From positions 27,777 through 91,776 of the forward strand of contig JAFMYY010000026.1 of assembly GCA_017948555.1 (NCBI GenBank): a stretch of DNA of 64,000 nt, given 5' to 3'. How positions within the stretch are numbered: position 1 is the stretch's first letter; every line of letters begins with the position of its first letter. Below, piece after piece: positions 26,285 to 34,934 of the stretch. This stretch comes from Cesiribacteraceae bacterium YIM B00369. GTDB lineage: Bacteria; Bacteroidota; Bacteroidia; Cytophagales; Cyclobacteriaceae. The position numbers and the translations under genes were made by a program. The notes beneath the pieces were generated by a model. The model was not told where the DNA came from. It was given only the letters and a program-made list of their open reading frames with translations, and did not search any database.

Positions 26285-29128
26285 TTACATGTCCATCCAT
26301 GTTCTGCGCCGGCTTAATTTTAAATCCTGCAGCATAGATGATTTCACATTAATATCTATAGAGAAGCTTTGGTAGGCGCCGAACGGAATCCAGTTAACAT
26401 TCATTTGCCAGCAATGGAGGTCGCGGTAAATGCTTAAGCTGGTTTGTGTGAACTGATGGTTCCGGAAGTCATAACCACTGTTGAAGCCAACTTTCCATTT
26501 ATCGGTAATTTTAAGGTCGCCGCTAAAGTTGGCTGACTGGGTAATAGTACTTTCAGCAAAGCCGGGTTTGCTGTAATTAAAACTGTAATTAAAGCGCAGA
26601 GTCCAGGGAATAGTGAAGTTTACGTATTCATTAGGATTGTCGTAAATATAGGCCATGTCCTCATCAATAGTACTCTCTGCGGTAGGAGGAGTTACTCCGT
26701 TGGGATTGTTAGGATTGGGTGCCTGGTTTGCGGGGCCTGCCCCGCCCTTGAAGGTAGAGGGGCTGAGGCTTGTGCTTATGTTAAAGTTTGCCCTGTCTAT
26801 TTTACCAAGCCCTCCGCCGTTTTTCCAGGCGTATTCGTTAATTCTTGTCTGGTTTACTCTTCTTTCCCCGTTCACATAATAAGTGGAGTCCAGCCGGTAA
26901 ATATAAGGATCTAAATTTGCGCCAAAGTTAAAACTGATCAGGTTGTTGAGGAAGCTGGTGTTACCGCTGATCCGGACGGGCTGAAGTTTGAATTCTTCTG
27001 CTATCAGGTCGTAACCTGTGCTGAAGTTCAGGCTGCGGAGTAAAGAAACTTTTGTGTATTCCTTAACCGTATCTGTTTTGCTTTTAACCTTCATTTCAAA
27101 ATTGTTGGTAAGGTTAAAGTTTACAGAGCCGCTTTCCCGCCCGCCGGGTACTGAATAAGCATTGCCTTCAAAAACAGAAAGTGTTTGTATTTGCGCATCG
27201 CCATTGGCATTGCGGGTTTCCACCTGCTGAAAATAGCCATAGCGTTCCCTGGTAAAATCGGGGCGGTAGCTAAAGCCAACGGAAGGAATCATCATGTGGC
27301 GGATTGCCTGAATTCTTGGTTTTGGATTCTTTTCATTATTAAAATAAAAGGTACCAAATACTTTTGTGCTTACCCCTGTGCTTACATTGTATACTCCTGC
27401 GCGGGTAAAGCCTTCAATTGTATCTCTTTGAATTCCACCAAGTTCTTCGTTAAATCTGTAATTATATCTTCTGGGAAGCCAGAATTCTGAATAGTTAAAG
27501 GAAGGAGATACCTGAAAGTGTTTCAGAACATTAAAAGAAGTTGAAATAGGAATGTTATGCTGAGCCCCTATCAGTGCCCTGTCGAACATTGTAGAGAGGT
27601 TGCTCCAGAACGGCAAAACGGAATCAGCGGAAGGATCGACGTAAGGCGATACATAGCGGCTGTTTCTGCCTATTGGTGTATTGGAGAGTTTATTAGTTGC
27701 ATTAAAGGAATATCCAATGCCAATTTGCTCGTACCATGTTTTGCCCAGGCTGCCTTCCTTTTTGAAAGGGAACTGACGCGTCATGGAAACACCCACATCA
27801 GGTAAACTGGCCGTTACTGTTTTGGTGGCAACGTTCTGGTTCATGTTAGCTCTTGCACTAACGCTGAACGGGGAATTGAAAATGTTGGAATAACTATAGT
27901 TTACGTTTGAGCTGAAGGTCTGGTTCAGGTTTCGCTGGGGGTCTACAAGGGAAGGGTTGTTAGTGGTGTAGGAGGTGGAGCCACCATTTACGGAGGCAGT
28001 AAAGCGTCCTTTCCCCTTGGATTGCGGAGCATGGCTCCAGGTAACCCACATATCTTTACTTATATTCTCCACCCCTTCGTTTTCGCTCATGTCCTGGCGG
28101 TTATAACGGATGTTAAAATTTCCGTTATAGGCATATCTTTTCCGGTAATTGGAGGCAAGGGCAATACCACGGCTTCCTTTGGTATATATTTCACCGGTAA
28201 CAGCCAGGTCAATATAGTCATTAATAGCAGTGTAGTAGCCCCCGTTACGAAGGAAAAAGCCCCTTCGCCTTTCTTCCCCGTAGGTAGGTATAATAATACC
28301 CGAAGCTCTTTCCTTTTTCGGAGGAAACATCCCGAACAGGAACCCCAGTGGGGTAGGGATATCGGCAAAGCGGAGGTGGAACGGGCCGGATATAATCTGC
28401 CCGTTTGGCAGTCTTTTTAATCTTTCAGCAGCAATATGAAAGTGCGGGTCTTCGAGATTACAGGTAGTGTACATGGCGTGCTCGATCAGCAGCTCGTTCT
28501 CCGCAGTCTTTTTTACAGTTTCACCATGGATATAACCATCCTGCTGCTGGGTAACAATGCCTTTTATTACTGCTTTACGGCTCTTGAAATTGTATTTAAT
28601 TTCGTCGGTTACAAATTGTTCCGGCCCGTCTGTAAAAAGAGGCTTTCCAATTGTTCTGCCTGTGGAATCCCGGACTCCGTTTGCGGAGAGCATATTGGTT
28701 TCCCAGTTGGTGGAAATATAGGCGGCTTCCAGTTTTATCTGGCCATAATCTATCTTTGCATTCCCGGGAGTGGAAGCAGGTCCTTCTCTTTCTTCACTGC
28801 CTTTTTTTGCTTTTTTCTGCCCGCTGCTTCCGGTGCTGTACATGTGCATGGTTTTGCTGCGGAAATCCAGTCGAATGGAATCCCTGGCACTGTAGTTGAT
28901 GGTAGTCTCAATGTCGCTTTTCCGGGCAGCAGCTTGCTGCAGGCTGTCCCTGCCTGCCCCAACGGGAGACAGGGCGTTGAGAGAATCAGGGCTCCCCTGT
29001 TGGATTTGCAGGCTGTCCATCCCTGTGGCGGGGGCTGACAGGCTGTCCTGTCCCGGAATTGTCTGGCTGTAAGCCGAAACAAGCGGGACACATAATAACA
29101 GGAGCAACAGAACGTACTTATTATACAC
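26285..29128 (-). CDS. lptD: LPS-assembly outer membrane protein LptD (Bacteroidota type)
   Basis: The 947-residue protein starts with a signal peptide (VLLLLLLCVPLVSAYSQ). A low-complexity Ser/Gln/Asp region follows (about 25-80), then an OstA-like periplasmic segment (YISTNWETNMLSANGVRDSTGR; IKYNFKSRKAVIKGIVTQQQ), and a long beta-barrel with alternating aromatic strands to the C-terminus. It inserts lipopolysaccharide into the outer leaflet. The start is GTG. The gene is divergent from the amidase gene (74 bp between starts), so the two envelope genes may share control. Confidence 0.9.
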   Translation of the reverse strand: MYNKYVLLLLLLCVPLVSAYSQTIPGQDSLSAPATGMDSLQIQQGSPDSLNALSPVGAGRDSLQQAAARKSDIETTINYSARDSIRLDFRSKTMHMYSTGSSGQKKAKKGSEEREGPASTPGNAKIDYGQIKLEAAYISTNWETNMLSANGVRDSTGRTIGKPLFTDGPEQFVTDEIKYNFKSRKAVIKGIVTQQQDGYIHGETVKKTAENELLIEHAMYTTCNLEDPHFHIAAERLKRLPNGQIISGPFHLRFADIPTPLGFLFGMFPPKKERASGIIIPTYGEERRRGFFLRNGGYYTAINDYIDLAVTGEIYTKGSRGIALASNYRKRYAYNGNFNIRYNRQDMSENEGVENISKDMWVTWSHAPQSKGKGRFTASVNGGSTSYTTNNPSLVDPQRNLNQTFSSNVNYSYSNIFNSPFSVSARANMNQNVATKTVTASLPDVGVSMTRQFPFKKEGSLGKTWYEQIGIGYSFNATNKLSNTPIGRNSRYVSPYVDPSADSVLPFWSNLSTMFDRALIGAQHNIPISTSFNVLKHFQVSPSFNYSEFWLPRRYNYRFNEELGGIQRDTIEGFTRAGVYNVSTGVSTKVFGTFYFNNEKNPKPRIQAIRHMMIPSVGFSYRPDFTRERYGYFQQVETRNANGDAQIQTLSVFEGNAYSVPGGRESGSVNFNLTNNFEMKVKSKTDTVKEYTKVSLLRSLNFSTGYDLIAEEFKLQPVRISGNTSFLNNLISFNFGANLDPYIYRLDSTYYVNGERRVNQTRINEYAWKNGGGLGKIDRANFNISTSLSPSTFKGGAGPANQAPNPNNPNGVTPPTAESTIDEDMAYIYDNPNEYVNFTIPWTLRFNYSFNYSKPGFAESTITQSANFSGDLKITDKWKVGFNSGYDFRNHQFTQTSLSIYRDLHCWQMNVNWIPFGAYQSFSIDINVKSSMLQDLKLSRRRTWMDM

Positions 29129-29202
29129 TGGCTTTCAGATTAACCGAAAAATTCACAAATTTGTACAAAGTTATTTCTTTAATAATTAACTACCGAAGGA
29201 AC

Positions 29203-29985
29203 GTGAGAAATATTGTGTATATCAGCTGCTTTTCTCTGCTGTTTTTGCTGGCCTCTTTTACCCCGGTAGGGAAAACGGACTACAAAGTCCGCAGGGTGGT
29301 AATTGATGCAGGCCATGGAGGTAAAGACCCGGGGACGCATGGTGTTATATCACAGGAGAAAGAGGTGGCTTTGGCTATTGCCCTTGAGCTGGGCGAAATA
29401 ATAAAAAAGAACCTGCCTGATGTTGAAGTTATTTACACCCGTAAAGATAACACATTTGTGGAGCTGGAGGAGCGTGCCAATATTGCCAACAGGTCCGGGG
29501 CAGATGTGTTTATATCCGTTCACTGCAATGCAATTGGCAACCCCGAGGTACACGGTACAGAAACTTATATTATGGGGCTTCATGTAAATAAGCAAAATCT
29601 GGCAGTGGCGCAACGCGAAAATTCCGTAATTTTGATGGAAGACAATTATGAGCAAAAGTACGAGGGCTTTGATCCCGGCTCACCGGAATCTTATATTATG
29701 TTTTCCCTTATGCAGAATGCCCATATGGAGAACAGCCTCAGGCTGGCCGATAATGTGGAAAACCAATTTAAAAACAGGGTAGGCAGGCACAGCAGAGGAG
29801 TTAAGCAGGCTGGCTTTGTGGTGCTGTGGCAAACAACAATGCCCAGTATACTGGTAGAGGTAGGTTATTTAACAAACCAGAAGGAAGAGCGTTATTTGAA
29901 TGACGACCTTGGAAAAACTTATATAGCATCGGGAATATTCAGGGCCTTCCGGGATTATAAAGCCGAGATAGAATCAATGAATTAA
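29203..29985 (+). CDS. N-acetylmuramoyl-L-alanine amidase
   Basis: From the GTG at 29203, with AAGGA just upstream, the protein has 260 residues; an upstream start at 29059 would overlap lptD and lose the signal peptide. The signal (YISCFSLLFLLASFTPVG) is followed by an Amidase_3 domain. Zinc ligands are His in VIDAGHGGKDPGTHG, a Glu in VELEERANIANRSGADVF, and His in ISVHCNA; the catalytic Glu is in ILVEVGYLTNQKE. It cuts the amide bond between MurNAc and the peptide stem. The MCE gene follows 15 bp downstream. Confidence 0.93.
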   Translation: MRNIVYISCFSLLFLLASFTPVGKTDYKVRRVVIDAGHGGKDPGTHGVISQEKEVALAIALELGEIIKKNLPDVEVIYTRKDNTFVELEERANIANRSGADVFISVHCNAIGNPEVHGTETYIMGLHVNKQNLAVAQRENSVILMEDNYEQKYEGFDPGSPESYIMFSLMQNAHMENSLRLADNVENQFKNRVGRHSRGVKQAGFVVLWQTTMPSILVEVGYLTNQKEERYLNDDLGKTYIASGIFRAFRDYKAEIESMN

Positions 29986-30000
29986 CTAAACCAAATTTTT

Positions 30001-30936
30001 GTGAAATTTTCCAAAGAAGCAAAAGTGGGTATCCTGGCTGTAGTGGCCATTGCTATCCTTTATTTAGGATTTAATTTTCTGAAAGGAACTGATTTCTTTG
30101 ATCCCTCAAATTCCTATTATGTAGTTTATAATAGTGTGGATGGCCTTGCTATTTCTAATCCGGTAAAAGTAAATGGCTATAAAGTAGGGCGTGTAGGATC
30201 TATTAAACTGCTGCAGCAGGGAGGAGAAACAAGAATGCTGGTAGGATTAGAAATTACCAGCGACCTTGAAATTTACGAGGGTTCAGAGGCGGTTTTAGAA
30301 GACGATGGTTTGCTGGGAGGTAAATCCATAAAGCTGAATCTTCAGCAAAGGGGTGCCGTGGCCAATGATGGCGATACTTTAAGAGGATCTGTCGATAAAT
30401 CACTGCAGGAAATGATACAGGAGCGGGCCGATCCTATTGTGGCAGAAGTGGATACCACCTTGCACAGGGTAAACAATATCCTGACGGGCTTATCGGGCAG
30501 TGGCGATAAGGTGGACCAGGCAGTAGGTGAGCTGCAGCTGACAGCTGAAACACTGAAGTATATAGTGCTCGAAAACCGCAAAGATATTAATGCCATTGCG
30601 GAGAACCTGAGGGGGCTTACAGAAACCCTGAATGATGAGCAGAACGGAATTAAGCCTTTTCTGGTTAAAATGAACCAGATGGCCGATTCCCTGAACAACC
30701 TTGAGCTGAAACAGACTGTTGCCAATGCCAACCAGGCAATAGCCAACCTGGAAGAGGTAACAAAAGGACTGCAGGATGGAGAAGGTAGTTTAGGAATGTT
30801 GCTGAAGGACGATTCTCTCTATAACAACCTTAACAGAAGCTCCGAAAATCTGGATAAACTCCTGATTGACGTGCGTAAACATCCCGGCAGGTATCTGGAT
30901 ATGCGTTTCAATTTGCTGGGGATCGGAGGAAGATAG
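30001..30936 (+). CDS. MlaD/MCE-domain lipid transport protein
   Basis: The 311-residue protein has an N-terminal membrane anchor (residues 5-25, AKVGILAVVAIAILYLGFNFL) and an MCE domain at about 38-120 (YNSVDGLAISNPVKVNGYKVGRVGSIKLL). A long helical, coiled-coil-rich tail follows. MlaD-like proteins form rings that carry phospholipids across the periplasm. The start is GTG. It lies 15 bp after the amidase gene, so an operon is likely. No MlaE or MlaF genes lie here; they would be elsewhere. Confidence 0.92.
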   Translation: MKFSKEAKVGILAVVAIAILYLGFNFLKGTDFFDPSNSYYVVYNSVDGLAISNPVKVNGYKVGRVGSIKLLQQGGETRMLVGLEITSDLEIYEGSEAVLEDDGLLGGKSIKLNLQQRGAVANDGDTLRGSVDKSLQEMIQERADPIVAEVDTTLHRVNNILTGLSGSGDKVDQAVGELQLTAETLKYIVLENRKDINAIAENLRGLTETLNDEQNGIKPFLVKMNQMADSLNNLELKQTVANANQAIANLEEVTKGLQDGEGSLGMLLKDDSLYNNLNRSSENLDKLLIDVRKHPGRYLDMRFNLLGIGGR

Positions 30937-31090
30937 GGAAAGAGTATCCGGGAGCTGAAGTCCGGACAGAGTAAAACCGGGTTTAACTGCAGGAACACCG
31001 TATGCCATTTTTTAAGCTTGCCTTTGGTAAAAATAAGTGCTGTATAATGGCCTCAGCGCTTTAGTACATATAACTTTTAGCATAACGATT

Positions 31091-32743
31091 ATGGATCTTG
31101 CCTTCAATAAGAACGAAGATTTTTTTAAGCAGGAGGTTTACCGGTTTAGACAGCGGCTGCAAAAGGTACAGCAGGGAGGTGGGCCAAAAAAGATTGCTGC
31201 TCAGCACGAAAAGGGAAAGCTTACTGCAAGGGAACGTATTAATTACCTGATCGATAAAGACTCCCGCTTTTTAGAAATTGGTGCTTTTGCCGGCGAAGGA
31301 ATGTATGAGGAATATGGCGGGTGCCCCGGCGGGGGAGTAGTAACAGGAATAGGCTATGTAAGCGGGCGGCAATGTGTGCTGGTGGCTAACGATGCCACTG
31401 TAAAAGCGGGAGCATGGTTTCCCATTACAGCAAAAAAAAACCTGAGGGCACAGGAAATAGCCATGGAAAACAGGCTTCCGGTTATTTACCTGGTAGATAG
31501 TGCAGGTGTTTTTCTTCCCCTTCAGGATGAGATTTTTCCGGATAAAGAACATTTTGGCAGGCAGTTCCGCAATAATGCCCGCATGAGCAGCCTGGGAATT
31601 GTGCAGATTGCTGCTATTATGGGTAGCTGTGTGGCTGGAGGAGCCTACCTTCCTGTTATGAGCGATGAGGCCATGATCGTGGATAAAACCGGTTCCATTT
31701 TTCTGGCAGGATCTTATCTGGTAAAGGCTGCAATCGGCGAAGAAATAGATAACGAAACCCTGGGAGGTGCCGCCACACATACAGAAATTTCAGGAGTTAC
31801 CGACAATAAATACCCAAACGATGAGGCCTGCCTGGATGCGATCCGGAAGCTGATGGATAAAATCGGCCATTCTGACAAGGCCGGCTTTGACCGTGCTGCC
31901 CCACAGCCGCCGGCTAAAAATGAAGAAGATATATACGGCTTGTTTCCTATGGACCGGTCAAAACCCTATGATACGCTGGAAATTATTCATCGTCTGGTGG
32001 ATAATTCCGAATTCGATGAATATAAAAAGGCGTATGGAAAAACCTTACTCTGTGGCTATGCCCGTATTGATGGCTGGTCGGTAGGGATAGTAGCTAACCA
32101 GCGCCTGATCGTGAAAAGCAAAAAAGGAGCAGGTGCCGGTGGTGCAGGGCAGGAAATGCAGATGGGCGGAGTTATTTACTCCGACTCTGCCGATAAAGCA
32201 GCGCGCTTTATTATGAACTGCAACCAGCGAAAGATTCCGCTTGTGTTTTTGCAGGATGTAAGTGGGTTTATGATCGGAAGCCGGGCGGAGCATGGAGGCA
32301 TTATCAAGGATGGTGCAAAAATGGTAAATGCCATGGCAAATTCCGTTGTTCCCAAATTTACCTTTATAATTGGCAACTCTTACGGGGCTGGCAATTATGC
32401 AATGTGTGGTAAGGCCTACGACCCGCGCCTGATTTATGCATGGCCAACAGCCCGGATGGCTGTAATGAGTGGGGCCTCCGCTGCAAAAACTCTGTTGCAG
32501 ATTAAAGTGGCAGGCTTAAAGGCGAAGGGTGAGGAAATAACTCCCTCAGAAGAACAGAAATTGCTGAAGGAGATTGAGGAAAAATATGAGGAACAGCTTA
32601 GCCCTTTTTATGCTGCATCCCGTTTGTGGGTGGATGGCATAATTGATCCGCTGGAAACAAGAAAAATAATCAGCATGGGAATTGAGGCAGCCAACCATGC
32701 GCCTCTGACAGAGCGTTTTAATGCTGGTGTTTTACAGACCTGA
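31091..32743 (+). CDS. Acyl-CoA carboxylase beta subunit (carboxyltransferase)
   Basis: From the ATG at 31091 the protein has 550 residues; a start at 31037 would add 18 less plausible residues. It carries two crotonase-like carboxyltransferase domains, with VTGIGYVSGRQCVLVANDATVKAG (in the first) and PLVFLQDVSGFMIGSRAEHGGI and FIIGNSYGAGNYAMCGKAYDPR (in the second). These fit the methylcrotonyl-CoA or propionyl-CoA carboxylase family, and the arrangement is closest to methylcrotonyl-type. No biotin carboxylase alpha subunit is adjacent, so the substrate is not settled. Confidence 0.9.
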   Translation: MDLAFNKNEDFFKQEVYRFRQRLQKVQQGGGPKKIAAQHEKGKLTARERINYLIDKDSRFLEIGAFAGEGMYEEYGGCPGGGVVTGIGYVSGRQCVLVANDATVKAGAWFPITAKKNLRAQEIAMENRLPVIYLVDSAGVFLPLQDEIFPDKEHFGRQFRNNARMSSLGIVQIAAIMGSCVAGGAYLPVMSDEAMIVDKTGSIFLAGSYLVKAAIGEEIDNETLGGAATHTEISGVTDNKYPNDEACLDAIRKLMDKIGHSDKAGFDRAAPQPPAKNEEDIYGLFPMDRSKPYDTLEIIHRLVDNSEFDEYKKAYGKTLLCGYARIDGWSVGIVANQRLIVKSKKGAGAGGAGQEMQMGGVIYSDSADKAARFIMNCNQRKIPLVFLQDVSGFMIGSRAEHGGIIKDGAKMVNAMANSVVPKFTFIIGNSYGAGNYAMCGKAYDPRLIYAWPTARMAVMSGASAAKTLLQIKVAGLKAKGEEITPSEEQKLLKEIEEKYEEQLSPFYAASRLWVDGIIDPLETRKIISMGIEAANHAPLTERFNAGVLQT

Positions 32744-33191
32744 TTGCTTTCCCGGCTTTGCTCTTCAACAGTGCGTTCCTGAATTTGTATAAAACGAAAA
32801 ACAGGAATTTCTGATTGCTGAAACCGATCTTTCTATAAAATGGAGGGAAGAGCAGAAGATTTTAGGTATTTTTGCTGAGAACTTGTTTAAAATTTACACT
32901 TTTCGCTGCAAAGGTACTTATTCAGGGCTTTGGCGGGAACACATGTGCTGCAGAAAGAGAGGTTTGAAACAGACTTGATGCCGCATAAAATTTTGTATTG
33001 CCTTAGCCTGACCTTTTTTATCTGCAAAAGCAAAATTTAAACAAGCTCTGGATTCTGAATTTATTGATCCTTGCAATAATTGTTTACCCCTGCAGGAGCA
33101 GGGGAAATAAAGCACCTGCCCGGTTTGATATAACCGGCGCAACTGAGGCTTGCTGTTTTGTTAAAGGAATATTTTATACCGGATTATATTG
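32744..33191. other. 448-bp intergenic region, nothing recognised
   Basis: I see no gene, RNA or clear repeat here. A short minus-strand frame at 32918-33142 is rich in Cys, Arg and Gln and lacks coding character. Confidence 0.4.
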
Positions 33192-34043
33192 ATGAATAAT
33201 AAAGAGCTGAAAGCATTGGTGTCACTCCTTGATGATGAAGATACAGAGGTGTTGTCCCATGTAGAGAAGAAGATTGTTTCCTTAGGGGGTGAGGTTATTC
33301 CTTACCTGGAGCAGTTCTGGGAGGAAAATTTTAATCCAATCATCCAGCGGCGCCTGGAAGACCTTATCCATACCCTGCAGTATGATCTGCTGAAGAGGAG
33401 GTTACTGGAGTACAAGGAAAGTGGTGGGGAAGACCTGCTGGAAGGAATGTGGCTGGTGGCAACATATCAGTACCCGGAATTAAGTCTGCAGCAGGTGAGG
33501 CAGGACCTTGAGCAGATCTATTATGATGCATGGCTCGAATATAAATCCGACCTGCACCCGCTGGACCAGGTTAAGCTGCTCAACAGTGTGTTGTTCAGTA
33601 AGCTGCGCTTTTCGGCCAATACCCGGAATTTCCATTCCCCTACAAACTCTTATATTAATAATATACTTGAAACAAAGAAGGGGAATCCGATAGCACTGTG
33701 CATTGTGTATATGCTGGTGGCTCAAAAGCTGAAGATGCCTGTTTTTGGTGTAAATCTTCCTAACCTGTTTATTCTTACGTATAAAACTGACCAGAACCAG
33801 TTTTACATCAATGCTTTTAACAGGGGGCTCATTTTCTCTAAAAATGACATTGATAATTATATCAGTCACCTGCACCTTATGCCGGACGATGAATACTACC
33901 AGCCCTGCAGCAACCTTACCATTATTAAAAGGGTTTTTCGCAACCTCATAGGTGCCTATGAAAAAATTGGCGACCATGAAAAGGTTGAAGAGGTGAGGGT
34001 ATTATTGCATACTATTTCAGACCCGGGAGACGCGAAGTTTTAG
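33192..34043 (+). CDS. SirB1-type transglutaminase-like protein
   Basis: From the ATG at 33192 the protein has 283 residues (a TTG directly before it is less likely). The N-terminal 90 residues form a helical HEAT/armadillo-like region. The rest matches the SirB1_N/transglutaminase-like fold: LNSVLFSKLRFSANTRNFHSP, then TKKGNPIALCIVYMLVAQKL, in which Cys is the position of the transglutaminase nucleophile. The function of this family is unclear; members lie near peptide-release or chemotaxis genes in other phyla. The gene is monocistronic here. Confidence 0.85.
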   Translation: MNNKELKALVSLLDDEDTEVLSHVEKKIVSLGGEVIPYLEQFWEENFNPIIQRRLEDLIHTLQYDLLKRRLLEYKESGGEDLLEGMWLVATYQYPELSLQQVRQDLEQIYYDAWLEYKSDLHPLDQVKLLNSVLFSKLRFSANTRNFHSPTNSYINNILETKKGNPIALCIVYMLVAQKLKMPVFGVNLPNLFILTYKTDQNQFYINAFNRGLIFSKNDIDNYISHLHLMPDDEYYQPCSNLTIIKRVFRNLIGAYEKIGDHEKVEEVRVLLHTISDPGDAKF

Positions 34044-34166
34044 GCAGAGTAAAGTGCTGAAAAACAGGATAAGGTAGTCACGCGCAAATAATGTAAGCAG
34101 GATTTCACCATTTGAATGCTGTTTTATCGTAACTTCGGTTTTACGATTGCTGTTGTAATCCGAGCA

Positions 34167-34191
34167 GACAGACTTATTTAATAAGTCTGTC
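34167..34191. other. Perfect 11-bp hairpin before the exonuclease gene
   Basis: GACAGACTTAT (34167-34177) and ATAAGTCTGTC (34181-34191) are perfect inverted repeats with a 3-nt loop. No strong T-tract follows on the plus strand. It could be a weak terminator or a regulator site 57 bp before the exonuclease gene. Confidence 0.5.
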
Positions 34192-34247
34192 CTGTTTCTA
34201 AAACGTTTGCGATTCCGGTAACATAATAACCATCAAATAAATAAGTA

Positions 34248-34934
34248 TTGAGAAAGTACCTGCTTTTTGTTGATACGGAAACTTCAGACTTGCCAAAAAA
34301 CTGGAGCGCACCCTATTCAGTGGAGGGGAACTGGCCTTATATTGTGCAGATTGCATGGCTTGTTTACACTTACGACGGAAAGCTGGTAAAAACTGAAAAT
34401 CATTATATCAGGGATGCTGATTATAATATAGCCCAAAAGTCACACAGAATCCATCAGATTGGCACTTCCCTTCTTGAAGAAAAAGGAGAAGGCAGAAAAG
34501 AGGTGATGAAAATGCTTCAAAAAGACCTCCTGGAGTATGAACCCCTGGTGGTGGGGCACTTTATGCAGCTGGATTCACATATGATGGGCGTAGGCTTTTA
34601 TCGTTCCGGCCTTGACAACCCACTCCTTCAGCTGCCCACCTTTTGCACCATGCAGCTTACGGCAAATTTTTTACGGCTTGGCCCCAGCAGGGGACTTAAA
34701 CTGGGCGAACTTTATGAAAGGCTTTTCCATAAAAGAATGGAAAACCAGCACGATGCCCTTCAGGATGCAAAAGTAACTGCAGATTGTTTTTTTGAATTAA
34801 GAAAATCAGGCGATATTGATGAGACTGTAATTATTAAACAGCAAAAACCGGAAAGTGGAAGAGAAAACCTGTTTGGCTGCACTTTTACTTTTTTTCTGTT
34901 TCTCGTACTTACCTTGATAACTTTTCTGATATAA
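34248..34934 (+). CDS. DEDDh 3'-5' exonuclease with C-terminal membrane helix
   Basis: The 228-residue protein starts at TTG, with no earlier or nearby ATG. Catalytic residues fit the DnaQ-like DEDDh family: Asp9 and Glu11 in FVDTETS, Asp109 in GHFMQLDSH, and His168 and Asp173 in QHDALQDAK. The last 19 residues (CTFTFFLFLVLTLITFLI) form a hydrophobic tail that suggests membrane attachment, which is unusual for this family. Its stop codon directly abuts the ATG of the next gene, so the two proteins are likely coupled and may act together. Confidence 0.88.
   Translation: MRKYLLFVDTETSDLPKNWSAPYSVEGNWPYIVQIAWLVYTYDGKLVKTENHYIRDADYNIAQKSHRIHQIGTSLLEEKGEGRKEVMKMLQKDLLEYEPLVVGHFMQLDSHMMGVGFYRSGLDNPLLQLPTFCTMQLTANFLRLGPSRGLKLGELYERLFHKRMENQHDALQDAKVTADCFFELRKSGDIDETVIIKQQKPESGRENLFGCTFTFFLFLVLTLITFLI

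Noticed and set aside
28022..29038. Plus-strand frames inside lptD
   Set aside because: They lie within the barrel and low-complexity coding sequence of lptD and lack any start or domain signal.
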